Origin: Odoribacter lunatus
Lineage (GTDB): Bacteria; Bacteroidota; Bacteroidia; Bacteroidales; Marinifilaceae
Assembly: GCF_943193135.1 (NCBI RefSeq)
Contig: NZ_CALPCZ010000003.1
Coordinates: 80,172-144,171, forward strand
Length of the DNA: 64,000 nt
Direction of reading: 5' to 3'
Below are positions 50,618 through 60,303 of the stretch, piece after piece; within the stretch, counting starts at the first letter, position 1; each line of letters begins with the position of its first letter. A program made the translations under genes and the position numbers. Under the pieces are notes generated by a model. That model was not told the origin of the DNA. It was given only the letters and a program-made list of their open reading frames with translations, and did no database searches.

Positions 50618-52197
50618 AGCTTGGTTTTTGTTTTTTCCGTGTTTATCGGGATGGTTCGGAGAGCTTCCCCTTTTTGTTGTACGATGTGACAGAGAAAAGC
50701 ATCGTCCGTTTCGGGATGGTCTTCCCGGTAATGGCCTCCGCGGCTTTCTTTGCGGTATAAAGCGGAGCGGATAATCAGACGGGCCACTTCTATCAGGTTG
50801 CGGCTGATCAGAGTGTAATATTCGTAGGTATCGTCCGGGAGCTGTTTTTCCAGTGCATCCAGTTTATTCAATCCTTCTTCCAGGCCTTTTTCGTTGCGGA
50901 TGATTCCAGCGTGAATGCTCATCAGTGTGGCAATTTCTTTTTTCAGCCGGATGTAGGCTTCGTCCTGTCCCGGATTGCAGTGATAGAGGACTTTGAAGTC
51001 CGGCAGGTCTTTCACGGGCGTACTGTGACGCGAGAATTCGATGGCCCGTTTACCGAACACCAGACATTCGATCAAAGAGTTGGATGCCAGACGATTGGCT
51101 CCCATGATACCGGAGGAGGCCAATTCTCCGCAAATGAACAAGTTGGGAATATTGGTCTGGCCGTTGAGGTCGGTGCGGACTCCGCCGACGGTGTAGTGGG
51201 CTGCCGGAGCGACGGGAATGCGGTCGCACATATCAATGCCCAGCTCCCGGCATTTTTCGTAGATGTTCGGGAAACGGTGCCGGACGGTCTGCGGGTCGAG
51301 GTGTTTGAGCGACAGCCAGACGAAGTCCTGGTTGTATCGGATCAGTTGCCGGTAGATGGATTGGGCGACGATGTCGCGGGGTGCCAGCTCCGCCAGTTCG
51401 TGTATCGCGGGCATGAAGCGTTCGCCGTTCTGGTTGATCAGGTGAGCGCCTTCCCCCCGGACGGCTTCGCTGATCAGGAATGCTTCCTCCGAATCCGTGT
51501 AAATGGCGGAGGGGTGAAACTGGATGAATTCCATGTCGGCGATTTCACATCCGGCATTGTAGGCCAGCGCCAAACCGTCGCCAATAGTGGTGTGGGGATT
51601 GGTCGTCCGCTTGTAAATGGCCGATGTGCCCCCCAAGGTAAGGAACGTGTTGGTTCCGATGAAAATCTCTTCTTTTTCGTTGGTCAGATTCCACGAACGT
51701 ACTCCGCAGCAGCGGCCTTCGGCTTTCAGCAGACCGATGACGGAGTGGTTTTCATAAATGTCGATGTTCGGGTTATTGATGACCTTGCTGATCATGAAGC
51801 TGGTCACCATTCTGCCGGTGGCATCTCCGCCGGCGTGCAGGATCCTCTTTTTGTGGTGGCCGCCTTCCAGTCCGAGGGCGAGGCTGCCGTCCTCCATGTC
51901 GAAATGCATGCCTTCATTGATAAGCTCCTGTATGCGCTGCGGTCCTTCGTTCACCAGAATGTCAACAGCGGGGTAGTCACACAATCCCCTGCCTGCGATA
52001 ATCGTATCCTCAAAGTGGAGTGCCGGAGCATCGTTTTCGTCGGTAACCGCGGCAATCCCGCCTTGTGCGAAATAGGAGTTGCTTTCTGTGATTCCGCATT
52101 TGGTCAACAAAGCAACTTTGCCGTATGCAGCAGCATGGTAGGCTGTATATAGTCCGGCTAATCCGCTGCCTGCAATGATATATTCGTAATGACGCAT
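50599..52197 (-). CDS. nadB: L-aspartate oxidase
   Basis: This 532-residue flavoprotein oxidises aspartate to iminoaspartate for quinolinate synthesis. The FAD-binding GSGLAGLYTAYHAA is at the N-terminus. SNSYFAQGGIAAV, EGGHHKKRILHAGGDATG and the substrate-binding AAHYTVGGVRTDLNGQT are typical of the NadB/fumarate-reductase family. It is the first gene of the nadB-nadC-sulfatase-nadA-pheT run. A weak -7-like element TACTTTCGC lies upstream at 52221-52229. Confidence 0.96.
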   Translation of the reverse strand: MRHYEYIIAGSGLAGLYTAYHAAAYGKVALLTKCGITESNSYFAQGGIAAVTDENDAPALHFEDTIIAGRGLCDYPAVDILVNEGPQRIQELINEGMHFDMEDGSLALGLEGGHHKKRILHAGGDATGRMVTSFMISKVINNPNIDIYENHSVIGLLKAEGRCCGVRSWNLTNEKEEIFIGTNTFLTLGGTSAIYKRTTNPHTTIGDGLALAYNAGCEIADMEFIQFHPSAIYTDSEEAFLISEAVRGEGAHLINQNGERFMPAIHELAELAPRDIVAQSIYRQLIRYNQDFVWLSLKHLDPQTVRHRFPNIYEKCRELGIDMCDRIPVAPAAHYTVGGVRTDLNGQTNIPNLFICGELASSGIMGANRLASNSLIECLVFGKRAIEFSRHSTPVKDLPDFKVLYHCNPGQDEAYIRLKKEIATLMSIHAGIIRNEKGLEEGLNKLDALEKQLPDDTYEYYTLISRNLIEVARLIIRSALYRKESRGGHYREDHPETDDAFLCHIVQQKGEALRTIPINTEKTKTKLCNTTN

Positions 52198-52220
52198 TTT
52201 CTCATTGAGTGTAAATTAGT

Positions 52221-52229
52221 GCGAAAGTA
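52221..52229 (-). promoter_or_regulatory. Possible -7 element of the nadB unit
   Basis: TACTTTCGC on the minus strand, 24 bp upstream of the nadB ATG, is one mismatch from the consensus. No -33 partner is evident. Confidence 0.35.
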
Positions 52230-52268
52230 CCATTTTTTTGTAAAAGGCGGGCAGATTACCGGATTTTT

Positions 52269-52300
52269 TTTGGAAGAGCGGGAGAATTGTCCTATTTTTG
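52269..52300 (+). promoter_or_regulatory. Promoter of slyD
   Basis: TTTG (52269-52272), 20 bp, then TATTTTTG (52293-52300) form a standard Bacteroidetes promoter about 57 bp upstream of the slyD ATG. Confidence 0.7.
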
Positions 52301-52356
52301 TCAACAGCTCGGAAAAGAGCGTGAAATCTGATATTAATACTTAAAACTAATAAACG

Positions 52357-52908
52357 ATGATTACAAAAAATAAAGCGGTATCGGTAAGTTACGAATTGAG
52401 GACGGAACCGGAGGGAAGCGTTCTGGAGACGGCGGACAGGGAAAGACCTTTGGAGTTTATTTGCGGACAGGGGCAGACACTGGAGTATTTTGAGATGAAT
52501 CTGCTGAACAAGAACGTAGGGGATAAGTTCGATTTCAAAATTCCGGCTGCCAATGCTTACGGGGAGGTGAATGAGGAGATGATAGTGGATTTGCCTAAGG
52601 ATATATTCAAGGAGGTGGAGGCTGATGATATGAAGGTGGGGAATGTGTTGCCGATGATGGACAGCATGGGTCGGCATCTGCGGGGAAAAATTCTTTCTAT
52701 TGGCGAGGAGGAGGTCAGAATAGACTTCAATCACCAGTTGGCGGGGAAAGATCTTTATTTTAAGGGAGAAGTATTGGAGGTAAGGGATGCTACCGACGAG
52801 GAACTGGAAGCGCTTCATTCGCATAAATGTGGCGGATGCAGTGGCTGCGGCTCAGAGGGTGGCTGCGGCTCTCACGAGGATGGCTGCGGTTGCGGCGGAT
52901 GTCATTAA
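52357..52908 (+). CDS. slyD: SlyD-like FKBP-type peptidyl-prolyl isomerase with metal-binding tail
   Basis: The 183-residue protein has an FKBP domain with an inserted IF chaperone flap, as in Sly[23 protein letters not shown], then a long segment (about 65-125), then [16 protein letters not shown]. The C-terminus from about 155 is a Cys/His/Gly-rich tail with seven cysteines (for example CGGCSGCG and CGCGGCH) that should bind nickel or zinc. SlyD proteins catalyse proline isomerisation, act as folding helpers and deliver nickel. The gene has its own promoter, and aroC starts 10 bp after its stop. Confidence 0.92.
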   Translation: MITKNKAVSVSYELRTEPEGSVLETADRERPLEFICGQGQTLEYFEMNLLNKNVGDKFDFKIPAANAYGEVNEEMIVDLPKDIFKEVEADDMKVGNVLPMMDSMGRHLRGKILSIGEEEVRIDFNHQLAGKDLYFKGEVLEVRDATDEELEALHSHKCGGCSGCGSEGGCGSHEDGCGCGGCH

Positions 52909-52918
52909 AACTCCGGGT

Positions 52919-54019
52919 ATGGCAGGGAATGTATTCGGCAAATTGTATCGGCTGAGTTCTTTCGGCGAATCGCATGGAGTGGCGGTTGGAGGGATGATTG
53001 ACGGTTGTCCTGCGGGAATCCCTTTGACTGAGGAGATGATTCAGTGCGAACTGGATCGGAGGCGTCCCGGACAGTCCGATATTTCCACGCCCCGCAGTGA
53101 AGCGGATCGGGTGGAAATATTGTCGGGAGTCTTTGAGGGCAGGACGACGGGTATGCCCATCGGCTTTCTGGTGCGCAATACCGGGCAAAACAGTCAGGAT
53201 TACAGTCATTTGAAAGATATATTCCGGCCTTCTCATGCAGACTATACATGGTATAAAAAATACGGAATCCGGGATTACCGGGGCGGAGGACGCTCTTCGG
53301 CACGGGAGCATATTGCCCGGGTGGTTGGCGGAGCGGTGGCGAAACAGGTCCTGTCCCGGTACGGAATAAGAGTGAATGCCTATACTTCCCAGATCGGGGA
53401 TATCGTGCTGTCCGGACAATATTCCGACTATGATTTGACACGGATAGATGCGAATACGGTCCGTTGTCCGGATAAAGAGGTGGCTGAGCGGATGATTGAG
53501 CTGATTCGGGAAGTAAGGGATGCCGGAGACAGTGTGGGAGGTTGTGTGACCGGAGTGATCCGGGGACTGATGCCGGGATTGGGGGAGCCGGTGTTCGATC
53601 GCTTTCAGGCCCGTTTGGCGCAAGCCATGCTGAGCATCAATGCAGCCAAAGGTTTTGAATATGGTTCCGGATTTGCTGCTGCCGGTATGCGGGGAAGTGT
53701 GCACAACGACTCTTTTTTTATGAAAGATGGACAGGTACACACGGCAACCAATCGTTCGGGAGGCGTACAGGGAGGTGTGACCAATGGTGAAGACGTGTAT
53801 TTTCGGGTGGCTTTTAAGCCTGTGGCGACCATTATGGCAGAGCAGGAAACCGTGACAAAGGAGGGTGAGGAAGTACGCTTTCAGGCGCATGGCCGTCATG
53901 ATCCTTGTGTCGTGCCGCGTGCGGTTCCGGTTGTGGAGGCGATGGCTGCCATGACTGTGCTGGATTTGTTGCTGGAAAATGAAGGAGGAAAGCGAACCGG
54001 GGATGTATTTTCTGTATAA
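52919..54019 (+). CDS. aroC: Chorismate synthase
   Basis: This 366-residue enzyme removes phosphate from EPSP to form chorismate with reduced FMN, the last step of the shikimate trunk. The chosen start at 52919 gives [20 protein letters not shown], the normal N-terminus. The frame is open back to 52787 but that part overlaps slyD. The signature [20 protein letters not shown] is intact. It lies 10 bp after slyD and is likely co-transcribed with it. Confidence 0.96.
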   Translation: MAGNVFGKLYRLSSFGESHGVAVGGMIDGCPAGIPLTEEMIQCELDRRRPGQSDISTPRSEADRVEILSGVFEGRTTGMPIGFLVRNTGQNSQDYSHLKDIFRPSHADYTWYKKYGIRDYRGGGRSSAREHIARVVGGAVAKQVLSRYGIRVNAYTSQIGDIVLSGQYSDYDLTRIDANTVRCPDKEVAERMIELIREVRDAGDSVGGCVTGVIRGLMPGLGEPVFDRFQARLAQAMLSINAAKGFEYGSGFAAAGMRGSVHNDSFFMKDGQVHTATNRSGGVQGGVTNGEDVYFRVAFKPVATIMAEQETVTKEGEEVRFQAHGRHDPCVVPRAVPVVEAMAAMTVLDLLLENEGGKRTGDVFSV

Positions 54020-54022
54020 AAA

Positions 54023-54054
54023 TTTGTTCGGACGGAAGGATTTGTATATTTTTG
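54023..54054 (+). promoter_or_regulatory. Promoter of the 95-residue orphan gene
   Basis: TTTG (54023-54026), 20 bp, then TATTTTTG (54047-54054), starting 4 bp after the aroC stop. This is one of the best consensus matches in the window. Confidence 0.75.
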
Positions 54055-54076
54055 GTGAAATTTAAACAATAAAGCT

Positions 54077-54364
54077 ATGGCAAGTATTAGAAGACTAAAG
54101 AAAGATATTAATTATGTATCGTCAGCTATCATTTCGGATTGTTTCAGATATTGTGTAATTTCTGGAAAAGATGATGAAGAAGTTAGGGAAATAATAAGAG
54201 ATACGATTACTACTCGGGATGAGTTATTGGTTCGGACTAGAGGGGCTAAAAGATTAAAAGATAGAAAAGAGATTAGAAATAATTTTAAAGCAATATTTCG
54301 GGATTTATTAAGCAATGCGGACGCAGCTTTTAATAAATTGAGTGGAATCATAAAAGCTGTTTAA
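54077..54364 (+). CDS. Small helical protein of unknown function
   Basis: This 95-residue protein has no signal peptide or membrane segment and is predicted by eye to be mostly helical. It is rich in Arg, Lys and acidic residues, with two cysteines in ISDCFRYCVIS. I do not recognise a family. It has its own strong promoter and terminator, so it is an independently expressed single-gene unit. The tight control regions suggest it is real and probably abundant. Its charge pattern would fit a nucleic-acid- or protein-binding role, but that is only a guess. Confidence 0.7.
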   Translation: MASIRRLKKDINYVSSAIISDCFRYCVISGKDDEEVREIIRDTITTRDELLVRTRGAKRLKDRKEIRNNFKAIFRDLLSNADAAFNKLSGIIKAV

Positions 54365-54382
54365 TAGTTCTTATTATTGGGA

Positions 54383-54428
54383 GAGCGTATTCGAAAAGTT
54401 TTTAAACTTTTGGGATACGCTTTTTTTA
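54383..54428 (+). terminator. Terminator after the 95-residue gene
   Basis: GCGTAT...AAAAGTTT pairs with AAACTTTT...ATACGC, with a small internal mismatch, followed by a run of T residues. It starts about 19 bp after the stop. Confidence 0.8.
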
Positions 54429-54456
54429 TTGTTTTAGATTAGTTGGGGGGATTATT

Positions 54457-55164
54457 ATGGAAAAGATAGAATTGGAGGGAGTTGGTGAAATTAGAGTGAG
54501 GCGTGGAATGAATATTAAATATTTGTCCATACGAATGTCGCCGGGACGAGGAGTATGGGTGAATGTTCCCTGTGGAGTGAGCGGCAGGCAAATGATTAAA
54601 TTTGTGGAGGAAAAGAAGGAATGGATTGTGCGGAATTTATTAAAAGTGAAGTTTTATGAGAAAAATACAGGGGTAGGTTTAGGTATTGGGGCTGAAATTC
54701 GGACTAAATTGCATGCGTTAGTTATATCGGAAGGGGATTGTCATCAACCTTCCTATAAAATTGAAGGAGAAAAAATTACATTGTGGTTGCCTCGAGGAAT
54801 GGCGTATGAAAAAATAGATTTTTTAGCTAAAAATTTTTTAGCGGAAATATATAAAAAAGAGGCACGACAACTACTGCCTGATAAAGTGAAGTATTATGCG
54901 GAAAAATATGGATTTTGCTTTACACATCTTTCTTTTCGGAATAATATATCTAATTGGGGAAGTTGTTCACATGATGACAAAATCAGTTTGAATATTAAAC
55001 TGATGAAACTACCGGATGAATTAATAGACTATGTTATTTTGCACGAGCTTTGTCATACCGTAGAGAAAAATCATTCGGAGCGTTTTTGGAGGTTAGTAAA
55101 AAATGTGTGTCCAGACTATGAAATTCGCCGGCGGGAATTACGTGCTTATAATACTCGATTTTGA
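54457..55164 (+). CDS. YgjP-type (M48-like) metallopeptidase
   Basis: This 235-residue protein belongs to the DUF45/YgjP family. It ends with the zinc motif VILHELCHTVEKNHSERFW, where HELCH provides the metal-binding histidines and the catalytic glutamate. NWGSCSHDDKISLNIKLM is the other conserved stretch. There is no signal peptide, so it is cytoplasmic. Members are found beside restriction systems or alone; no physiological substrate is established. It stands alone here between two terminator/promoter boundaries. Confidence 0.9.
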   Translation: MEKIELEGVGEIRVRRGMNIKYLSIRMSPGRGVWVNVPCGVSGRQMIKFVEEKKEWIVRNLLKVKFYEKNTGVGLGIGAEIRTKLHALVISEGDCHQPSYKIEGEKITLWLPRGMAYEKIDFLAKNFLAEIYKKEARQLLPDKVKYYAEKYGFCFTHLSFRNNISNWGSCSHDDKISLNIKLMKLPDELIDYVILHELCHTVEKNHSERFWRLVKNVCPDYEIRRRELRAYNTRF

Positions 55165-55213
55165 GCATAAACGGAATTCCGTTTTTTTAACTTAGATTAG
55201 AATATAAAAATTT

Positions 55214-55221
55214 TATCTTTG
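55214..55221 (+). promoter_or_regulatory. -7 element of the mrp-porW-tsaE-ald-porE run
   Basis: TATCTTTG lies 54 bp upstream of the mrp ATG. A -33 element is not clear. Confidence 0.5.
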
Positions 55222-55275
55222 CTTTCTTTGAACAAGCAAATGAAACTTTAATATTTTGTATAGATTTGAGGTATT

Positions 55276-56361
55276 ATGCAACAAAATGAAGTGAAAGAAA
55301 TCAGAAATTTGTTGGAGGCGGTGAAATATCCAGGTAGCTCACAGAATATTGTGGCTTTGGATATGGTACAATATATACGGACAGAAGGAGATAAAGTATC
55401 TTTTCGTTTGGTTTTTCAGCGTAAGGAAGATCCTTTTGCGGCTTCCCTGAAAAAGAAATGTGAAACAGTAATCTTAGAGAATACATCCTATAAGAATGTT
55501 GCTATAGAAATGGTATATATGCAGGATTTGGAGCGTCCTTTTTCTTTGGAAAAAGTTAAAAATGTAGTGGCGGTATCCTCTGGGAAGGGAGGAGTAGGTA
55601 AGTCCACTGTGTCTGCAAATTTAGCTGTTGCCTTAGCTATGCAAGGATATAAAGTAGGATTGGTGGATGCGGATATTTTTGGACCGTCTATTCCTAAAAT
55701 GTTCGGATGTGAAGATGAACGTCCATATATGACAGAAGTGGAGGGAAAAGAGTATATTGTTCCTGTGGAAAAATATGGTGTGAAACTGTTGTCCATAGGC
55801 TTTTTTGTTGATTCGGATTCTGCTACGGTATGGAGAGGGCCAATGGCTTCCAACGCTTTAAAACAGATGGTAGAGCAGGGGTATTGGGAGGAGTTGGATT
55901 ATATGCTGATAGACCTGCCTCCGGGAACCAGCGACATTCATTTGACTTTGGTGCAGACTGTGGCATTGACAGGAGCGATTGTTGTGAGCACTCCCCAGCA
56001 GGTGGCATTGGCAGATGCGGTAAAAGGTATTAATATGTTTGAATCGCCCGGTATTGCTGTGCCTGTGTTGGGATTGGTGGAAAATATGGCTTGGTTTACT
56101 CCGGCTGAATTACCGGAGAATAGATACTATATTTTTGGTAAGGAAGGGGCCAAGCAATTGGCGGAAGAGAGAGGACTACGGTTGTTGGGACAAATTCCGG
56201 TGGTGCAGAGTATATGTGATTCCGGTGATTCCGGAAAACCGGTGGCTTTGAATGTCAATTCTGTAATTGGTCAGGCATTTGCAGAGCTGGCAATCCGGGT
56301 GTCGGAGACAGTGGATGCACAGCAGGAAATAGCTCGGAGAGTAAGGGTATCTAAGAAATAA
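55276..56361 (+). CDS. mrp: Mrp/NBP35-family iron-sulphur carrier ATPase
   Basis: This 361-residue protein has an N-terminal DUF59/MIP18-like domain (about 1-85) and a deviant Walker A P-loop, SSGKGGVGKSTVSANLAVAL, near 100. DLPPGTSDIHLTL follows, as in Mrp/ApbC proteins that hold and transfer [4Fe-4S] clusters. The C-terminal CxxC common in many Mrp proteins is absent (VENMAWFTPAELPENRYYIFG), which I believe is usual for Bacteroidales members. It is the first gene of a likely operon with a type IX secretion lipoprotein 14 bp downstream. Confidence 0.93.
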   Translation: MQQNEVKEIRNLLEAVKYPGSSQNIVALDMVQYIRTEGDKVSFRLVFQRKEDPFAASLKKKCETVILENTSYKNVAIEMVYMQDLERPFSLEKVKNVVAVSSGKGGVGKSTVSANLAVALAMQGYKVGLVDADIFGPSIPKMFGCEDERPYMTEVEGKEYIVPVEKYGVKLLSIGFFVDSDSATVWRGPMASNALKQMVEQGYWEELDYMLIDLPPGTSDIHLTLVQTVALTGAIVVSTPQQVALADAVKGINMFESPGIAVPVLGLVENMAWFTPAELPENRYYIFGKEGAKQLAEERGLRLLGQIPVVQSICDSGDSGKPVALNVNSVIGQAFAELAIRVSETVDAQQEIARRVRVSKK

Positions 56362-56375
56362 ACGTAAGTTTTGAC

Positions 56376-59300
56376 ATGAGATTGAGGGGGATAATTTATA
56401 TCGGTATAATAGTCTTATTGGCTGGGTGTTCAACGAAAAAGAATACGCTGTTTTCACGGCAATATCATCAGTTGACGACCCGTTATAATATTCATTTTAA
56501 CGGAAATGAGGCACTGAAGTCGGGGATAAAGAAAATGGAGCAGAACCACAAGGAGGATTATACCAATTTATTGCCTGTGTTTGTTTCCAATAATCCTTGG
56601 ACACGTGCGCTTTGCACATCGGATATGGATTATGCCATCGAAAAAGCCGTTAAAGCCATAGATAAGCATTCGATTACGGCAAAACCCAAACGAAAAAAGA
56701 ATAAGGACTCGAAAAATTATGAGACTTTCCGTAAGAAAAAGGAGTTCAATAACCAGATACCTAAGTGTTATCTTCTTTTAGGTAAAGCTTACTTTTTGAA
56801 AGGCAAATATGCCATGGCCAATAATACGTTCCGCTACATTCAGCGGCAATATGCGGATGATGAGAAATTGCAGGCAGAAGTTCTTTTATGGTTTTTCAGA
56901 AGTCTCTCGGAAATGGGACGTTATGATGAAGCAGAGAAGTTAATGCCGGCAATTGAGGCGTCGAAATTGAAGCGAAAGCAGCGGGAGATGTATGTCGCGG
57001 CAAAAACAGATTTTTATGTTCGTCAGAGGAATTATGCCCAAGCAGTCACGGCGGGAGAAGAGTTACTGAAGGTGTGTAAAAGTATGAAGAGAAAGCCCCG
57101 CTATTATTTCATGCTATCGCAGCTCTATCTGCAGGAACAGCAGGATGTCCAGGCGATGCATGCGTTGAAAAAGGCAATACAGTTTAATTTCAACTATGAG
57201 ATGGTATTTAATGCCAAGATTAATATGGCTCTTGCTTATCAGGATGGAAACGAATCTGTACAGAGGAAATTGAAAAAGATGCTGAAAGATCGTAAGAATG
57301 TGGATTTTCAGGATCGGATTTATTATGCCTTGGCAAATATAGAAGAGAAAAAAGGCAATCAGCAAGATGCGGTGGATTTGTATTGGAAGTCAGTGAAAGC
57401 TAGTGTGGATAATGATAATCAGAAAGCATTATCGTTTTTGAAGTTGGGGGATTATTATTTTGCTGAAAAAGATTTTGTACTTGCACATACCTGTTATGAT
57501 TCTTGTGTGTATTTCATGGATTCCAGGGGTGAAAATTATGACCAAGTAAAGAATTTGGTATCGGATTTGGCGGAATTAGTGTCAAATCTGAACATGATAC
57601 AATTACAGGACAGTTTGCAGCGGTTGGCACAATTGCCGGAAGCGGAGCGTTTGCGGTGGGTGGATGAAAGAATCCAGGAAGTGAAAGACGAAGAGCAACG
57701 GATAAAGGAACAAGAACGGCAAGAGCAGCAGGAACGGAATTTCTTTATGCAGAATAATATGATTAGTCGGGGGGATGCATTCTCGCAAAGGAGTGGCGGG
57801 AGTGGTAGCTGGTATTTTTATAATCCGGTGACAGTTTCTTTGGGTAAAAACGATTTTAAACGGAAATGGGGACGCCGGAAATTGGAAGATAACTGGCGGC
57901 GTACCGACAAATCTATGGTTGAATTGGCAGCAGGAACGGAAGAATTGGTCAGCGGAGAAGAGCAGAAACAGGAAAAATTGGATACAAAAAGCCGGGAGTT
58001 TTATTTGAAAGATATACCTCTGACTCCGGAAAAAATGGCGGAGTCGGAGAAAAAGATGGAGGATGCCTACTATCAGGCTGGAGAACTGTACTTGTATAAA
58101 TTTGACGCCCCGGATAAAGCATTGGCATGTTTTAGTGATTTTATCAAACGCTATCCGGAAAGCCACAATGTATCTTTGGTGTATTACCTGGCTTACCAAT
58201 CGGCACAACGGGCGGATAAAGCGGAGGTCGCGGAATCATACAAAAAAGAATTGATGGAGAAATTTCCGGAAAGTGATTTCACGAAGGGATTACAGGATCC
58301 GGAGTATTTCCGCAAAGTGGATAGCGACTTGAAAGTAATAGAGAAATTGTATGGGGAAGCCTATGACCTTTACCAGCAGGTGTATTACCGGGAGGCTTTG
58401 CAGAAGTGCGAGGATATAATGGAGCGTTATCCTGAAAATAAATTGAGTGCCAATGTGTTGTTTTTAAAAGCGATGTGTGTGGTGAATCTGGACTCTCCGC
58501 AGGAGGCCAGAGTGGCATTAAATGCCGTATTGGAGGCAAAACCGGATAAAAGTATCCGTGACGTGGTAAATGCTGTTTTGGCTTCAATGGACGTGGGGGA
58601 GACTCCGGTGCAATATACCGGAGAGGAAATGGCAAACGCCCGTTATCTGAAAGCAAATCGCCATTGGGTATTTGATGAAACGGGAAGTATAGCTACGAAA
58701 GGAAATGAAAAGGTACCGTTCAATTTGGAAAAGTCGGAAAAGCATGATATCCTTATATTCTTGCCACAGGAACTGAAAACTGTGCAATTACGGCAAATGC
58801 AGCTCCGGTTGGAATTTATCAATGCAGTAGAAGCAGCCGAAGGGCGGAAATACGGGGTGAAAAAGGAGGATTTGTGGTATAAAACACCGGTTTTACGTAT
58901 CACTTCTTTTGAAAATTACGAACAAGCGTTTAATTATCTGAATCGGATTGCCACAGATAAGAAGTTGTTGAAAAACCTATCTGGAATGACTTACCGTATT
59001 GTTGCTATTCATGAGCAAAATTTAGCGTTATTGAAACGCGTGAAGGACACGGATGAATATGTGGAATTTTTTATAAATAATTATATCGGTGACCGTGCTA
59101 CCGGAGAGCTGTTGACGGGTAAGCAGGGGACTGCGGCCCATATATTCAAGTTCCAGGAAGACGAACCGCACGATTATGTGTTATATCTGCCCTTTCACAA
59201 GGTGAATATGAAAAGAATATCGGAAATGATTCATGCCATAGAACCTGCTTTTTTTATAGAGAAAGAAGATTATGATGACGAGTACGAAATAATTGTAGTG

Positions 59301-59870
59301 AGGAATGTTGGACAAAAAGGGTCGGCTCTTGATTATATGAATACCATCATGCAGAACAATGAATTGTTTGAACGGCTTGATAAGGTAGAGTATGCTCATT
59401 TTGTTATTACGGAAAGTAATTTGGCTGTTTTATTGGAACAGCACAACATAGAAGATTATCGGAAATTCTTTGTAGATAATTATCTGCGGAATGCTTCCGA
59501 CATAGGAATAGAGGATGGGCAGTTTATATATAACAAAAGTGTGGAACATAAATTTGTATTATTTTATTTTAATACGATTGACCCTTATAAATTGAAAGCC
59601 GTATTTGAAGAATTTAATTTTGCAGGTCTGACGTTGAATAATAACAGATATGATGAAGAACATGACTGTCTGGTGGTTTCGGGTTTTGCAAATCGGGAGG
59701 AGGCCATGCGTTATTTCAATACGGCTATCACGAATCGGAAACTTTTTAGATCTTTAAAGGATACGGATTACCGTAATTTTGTAATTTCTGATGCTAACTT
59801 GAAAGTCTTGACTGAACAAAAATTGGTAGAACCGTATTTGCATTTTTTTAAAAAATACTATTTGGATTAG
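56376..59870 (+). CDS. porW: Type IX secretion/gliding lipoprotein PorW (SprE)
   Basis: This 1164-residue lipoprotein has the lipobox LLAG-C18. The diagnostic N-terminus of the PorW/SprE family is present: STKKNTLFSRQYHQLTTRYN, then IHFNGNEALKSGIKKME. TPR-like helical repeats cover about 110-470 and 540-740. A glutamine/glutamate-rich linker (about 430-470) and a C-terminal half with repeated YxxFxxxNY-like segments follow. PorW/SprE is an essential accessory of the type IX secretion system, linking outer-membrane and periplasmic parts. The same unit carries PorE, another T9SS lipoprotein, three genes downstream. Confidence 0.92.
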   Translation: MRLRGIIYIGIIVLLAGCSTKKNTLFSRQYHQLTTRYNIHFNGNEALKSGIKKMEQNHKEDYTNLLPVFVSNNPWTRALCTSDMDYAIEKAVKAIDKHSITAKPKRKKNKDSKNYETFRKKKEFNNQIPKCYLLLGKAYFLKGKYAMANNTFRYIQRQYADDEKLQAEVLLWFFRSLSEMGRYDEAEKLMPAIEASKLKRKQREMYVAAKTDFYVRQRNYAQAVTAGEELLKVCKSMKRKPRYYFMLSQLYLQEQQDVQAMHALKKAIQFNFNYEMVFNAKINMALAYQDGNESVQRKLKKMLKDRKNVDFQDRIYYALANIEEKKGNQQDAVDLYWKSVKASVDNDNQKALSFLKLGDYYFAEKDFVLAHTCYDSCVYFMDSRGENYDQVKNLVSDLAELVSNLNMIQLQDSLQRLAQLPEAERLRWVDERIQEVKDEEQRIKEQERQEQQERNFFMQNNMISRGDAFSQRSGGSGSWYFYNPVTVSLGKNDFKRKWGRRKLEDNWRRTDKSMVELAAGTEELVSGEEQKQEKLDTKSREFYLKDIPLTPEKMAESEKKMEDAYYQAGELYLYKFDAPDKALACFSDFIKRYPESHNVSLVYYLAYQSAQRADKAEVAESYKKELMEKFPESDFTKGLQDPEYFRKVDSDLKVIEKLYGEAYDLYQQVYYREALQKCEDIMERYPENKLSANVLFLKAMCVVNLDSPQEARVALNAVLEAKPDKSIRDVVNAVLASMDVGETPVQYTGEEMANARYLKANRHWVFDETGSIATKGNEKVPFNLEKSEKHDILIFLPQELKTVQLRQMQLRLEFINAVEAAEGRKYGVKKEDLWYKTPVLRITSFENYEQAFNYLNRIATDKKLLKNLSGMTYRIVAIHEQNLALLKRVKDTDEYVEFFINNYIGDRATGELLTGKQGTAAHIFKFQEDEPHDYVLYLPFHKVNMKRISEMIHAIEPAFFIEKEDYDDEYEIIVVRNVGQKGSALDYMNTIMQNNELFERLDKVEYAHFVITESNLAVLLEQHNIEDYRKFFVDNYLRNASDIGIEDGQFIYNKSVEHKFVLFYFNTIDPYKLKAVFEEFNFAGLTLNNNRYDEEHDCLVVSGFANREEAMRYFNTAITNRKLFRSLKDTDYRNFVISDANLKVLTEQKLVEPYLHFFKKYYLD

Positions 59871-59886
59871 ATAGGATATACAGCCA

Positions 59887-60303
59887 ATGAAATGGATAAT
59901 AAATAATTTGGATGAACTTTCGGGTGTGGCTGCTGATTTTTTTAAAAATATCGGCGACAAAAAGATTTTTGCCCTTTACGGACCGATGGGAGTTGGAAAA
60001 ACGACTTTTGTAAAAGCAATAGCAGCGTGTGAAGGGGTATTGGACGATGTAAGTTCTCCTACCTTTGCCATAGTGAACGAGTATCAGACGGCAAAAGGGA
60101 ATACAATATATCATTTTGATTTTTATCGTATAAAAGATGCTACGGAAGCGATGGACTTCGGGTATGAGGAATATTTCTTCGGAGGTAATCAATGCTTCAT
60201 TGAATGGCCGGAAAAAGTAGCGGAATTGATACCGGAAGAGGCTGTAGCATGTTATTTTTCAGAGCTGCCGGACGGAAAAAGGTTGCTTGAAATAAAGGAA
60301 TGA
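59887..60303 (+). CDS. tsaE: tRNA threonylcarbamoyladenosine biosynthesis ATPase TsaE
   Basis: This 138-residue P-loop ATPase is needed for the t6A37 modification of ANN-decoding tRNAs with TsaB and TsaD. Walker A is GPMGVGKTTFVKAIA; SSPTFAIVNEYQT and HFDFYRIKDATEAMDFGYEEYF complete the family pattern. The start at 59887 gives a normal length. It overlaps ald by 4 bp (ATGA). Confidence 0.96.
   Translation: MKWIINNLDELSGVAADFFKNIGDKKIFALYGPMGVGKTTFVKAIAACEGVLDDVSSPTFAIVNEYQTAKGNTIYHFDFYRIKDATEAMDFGYEEYFFGGNQCFIEWPEKVAELIPEEAVACYFSELPDGKRLLEIKE

Noticed and set aside
50911..52152. 413-codon open frame antisense to nadB
   Set aside because: Explained by nadB codon use; translation shows no recognisable family.
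52787..52918. Upstream extension of aroC overlapping slyD
   Set aside because: The translation is out-of-frame slyD tail sequence; the standard chorismate synthase N-terminus begins at 52919.
52790..53899. 369-codon open frame antisense to aroC
   Set aside because: Shadow of aroC, with an arginine/serine/histidine-rich translation typical of antisense frames.
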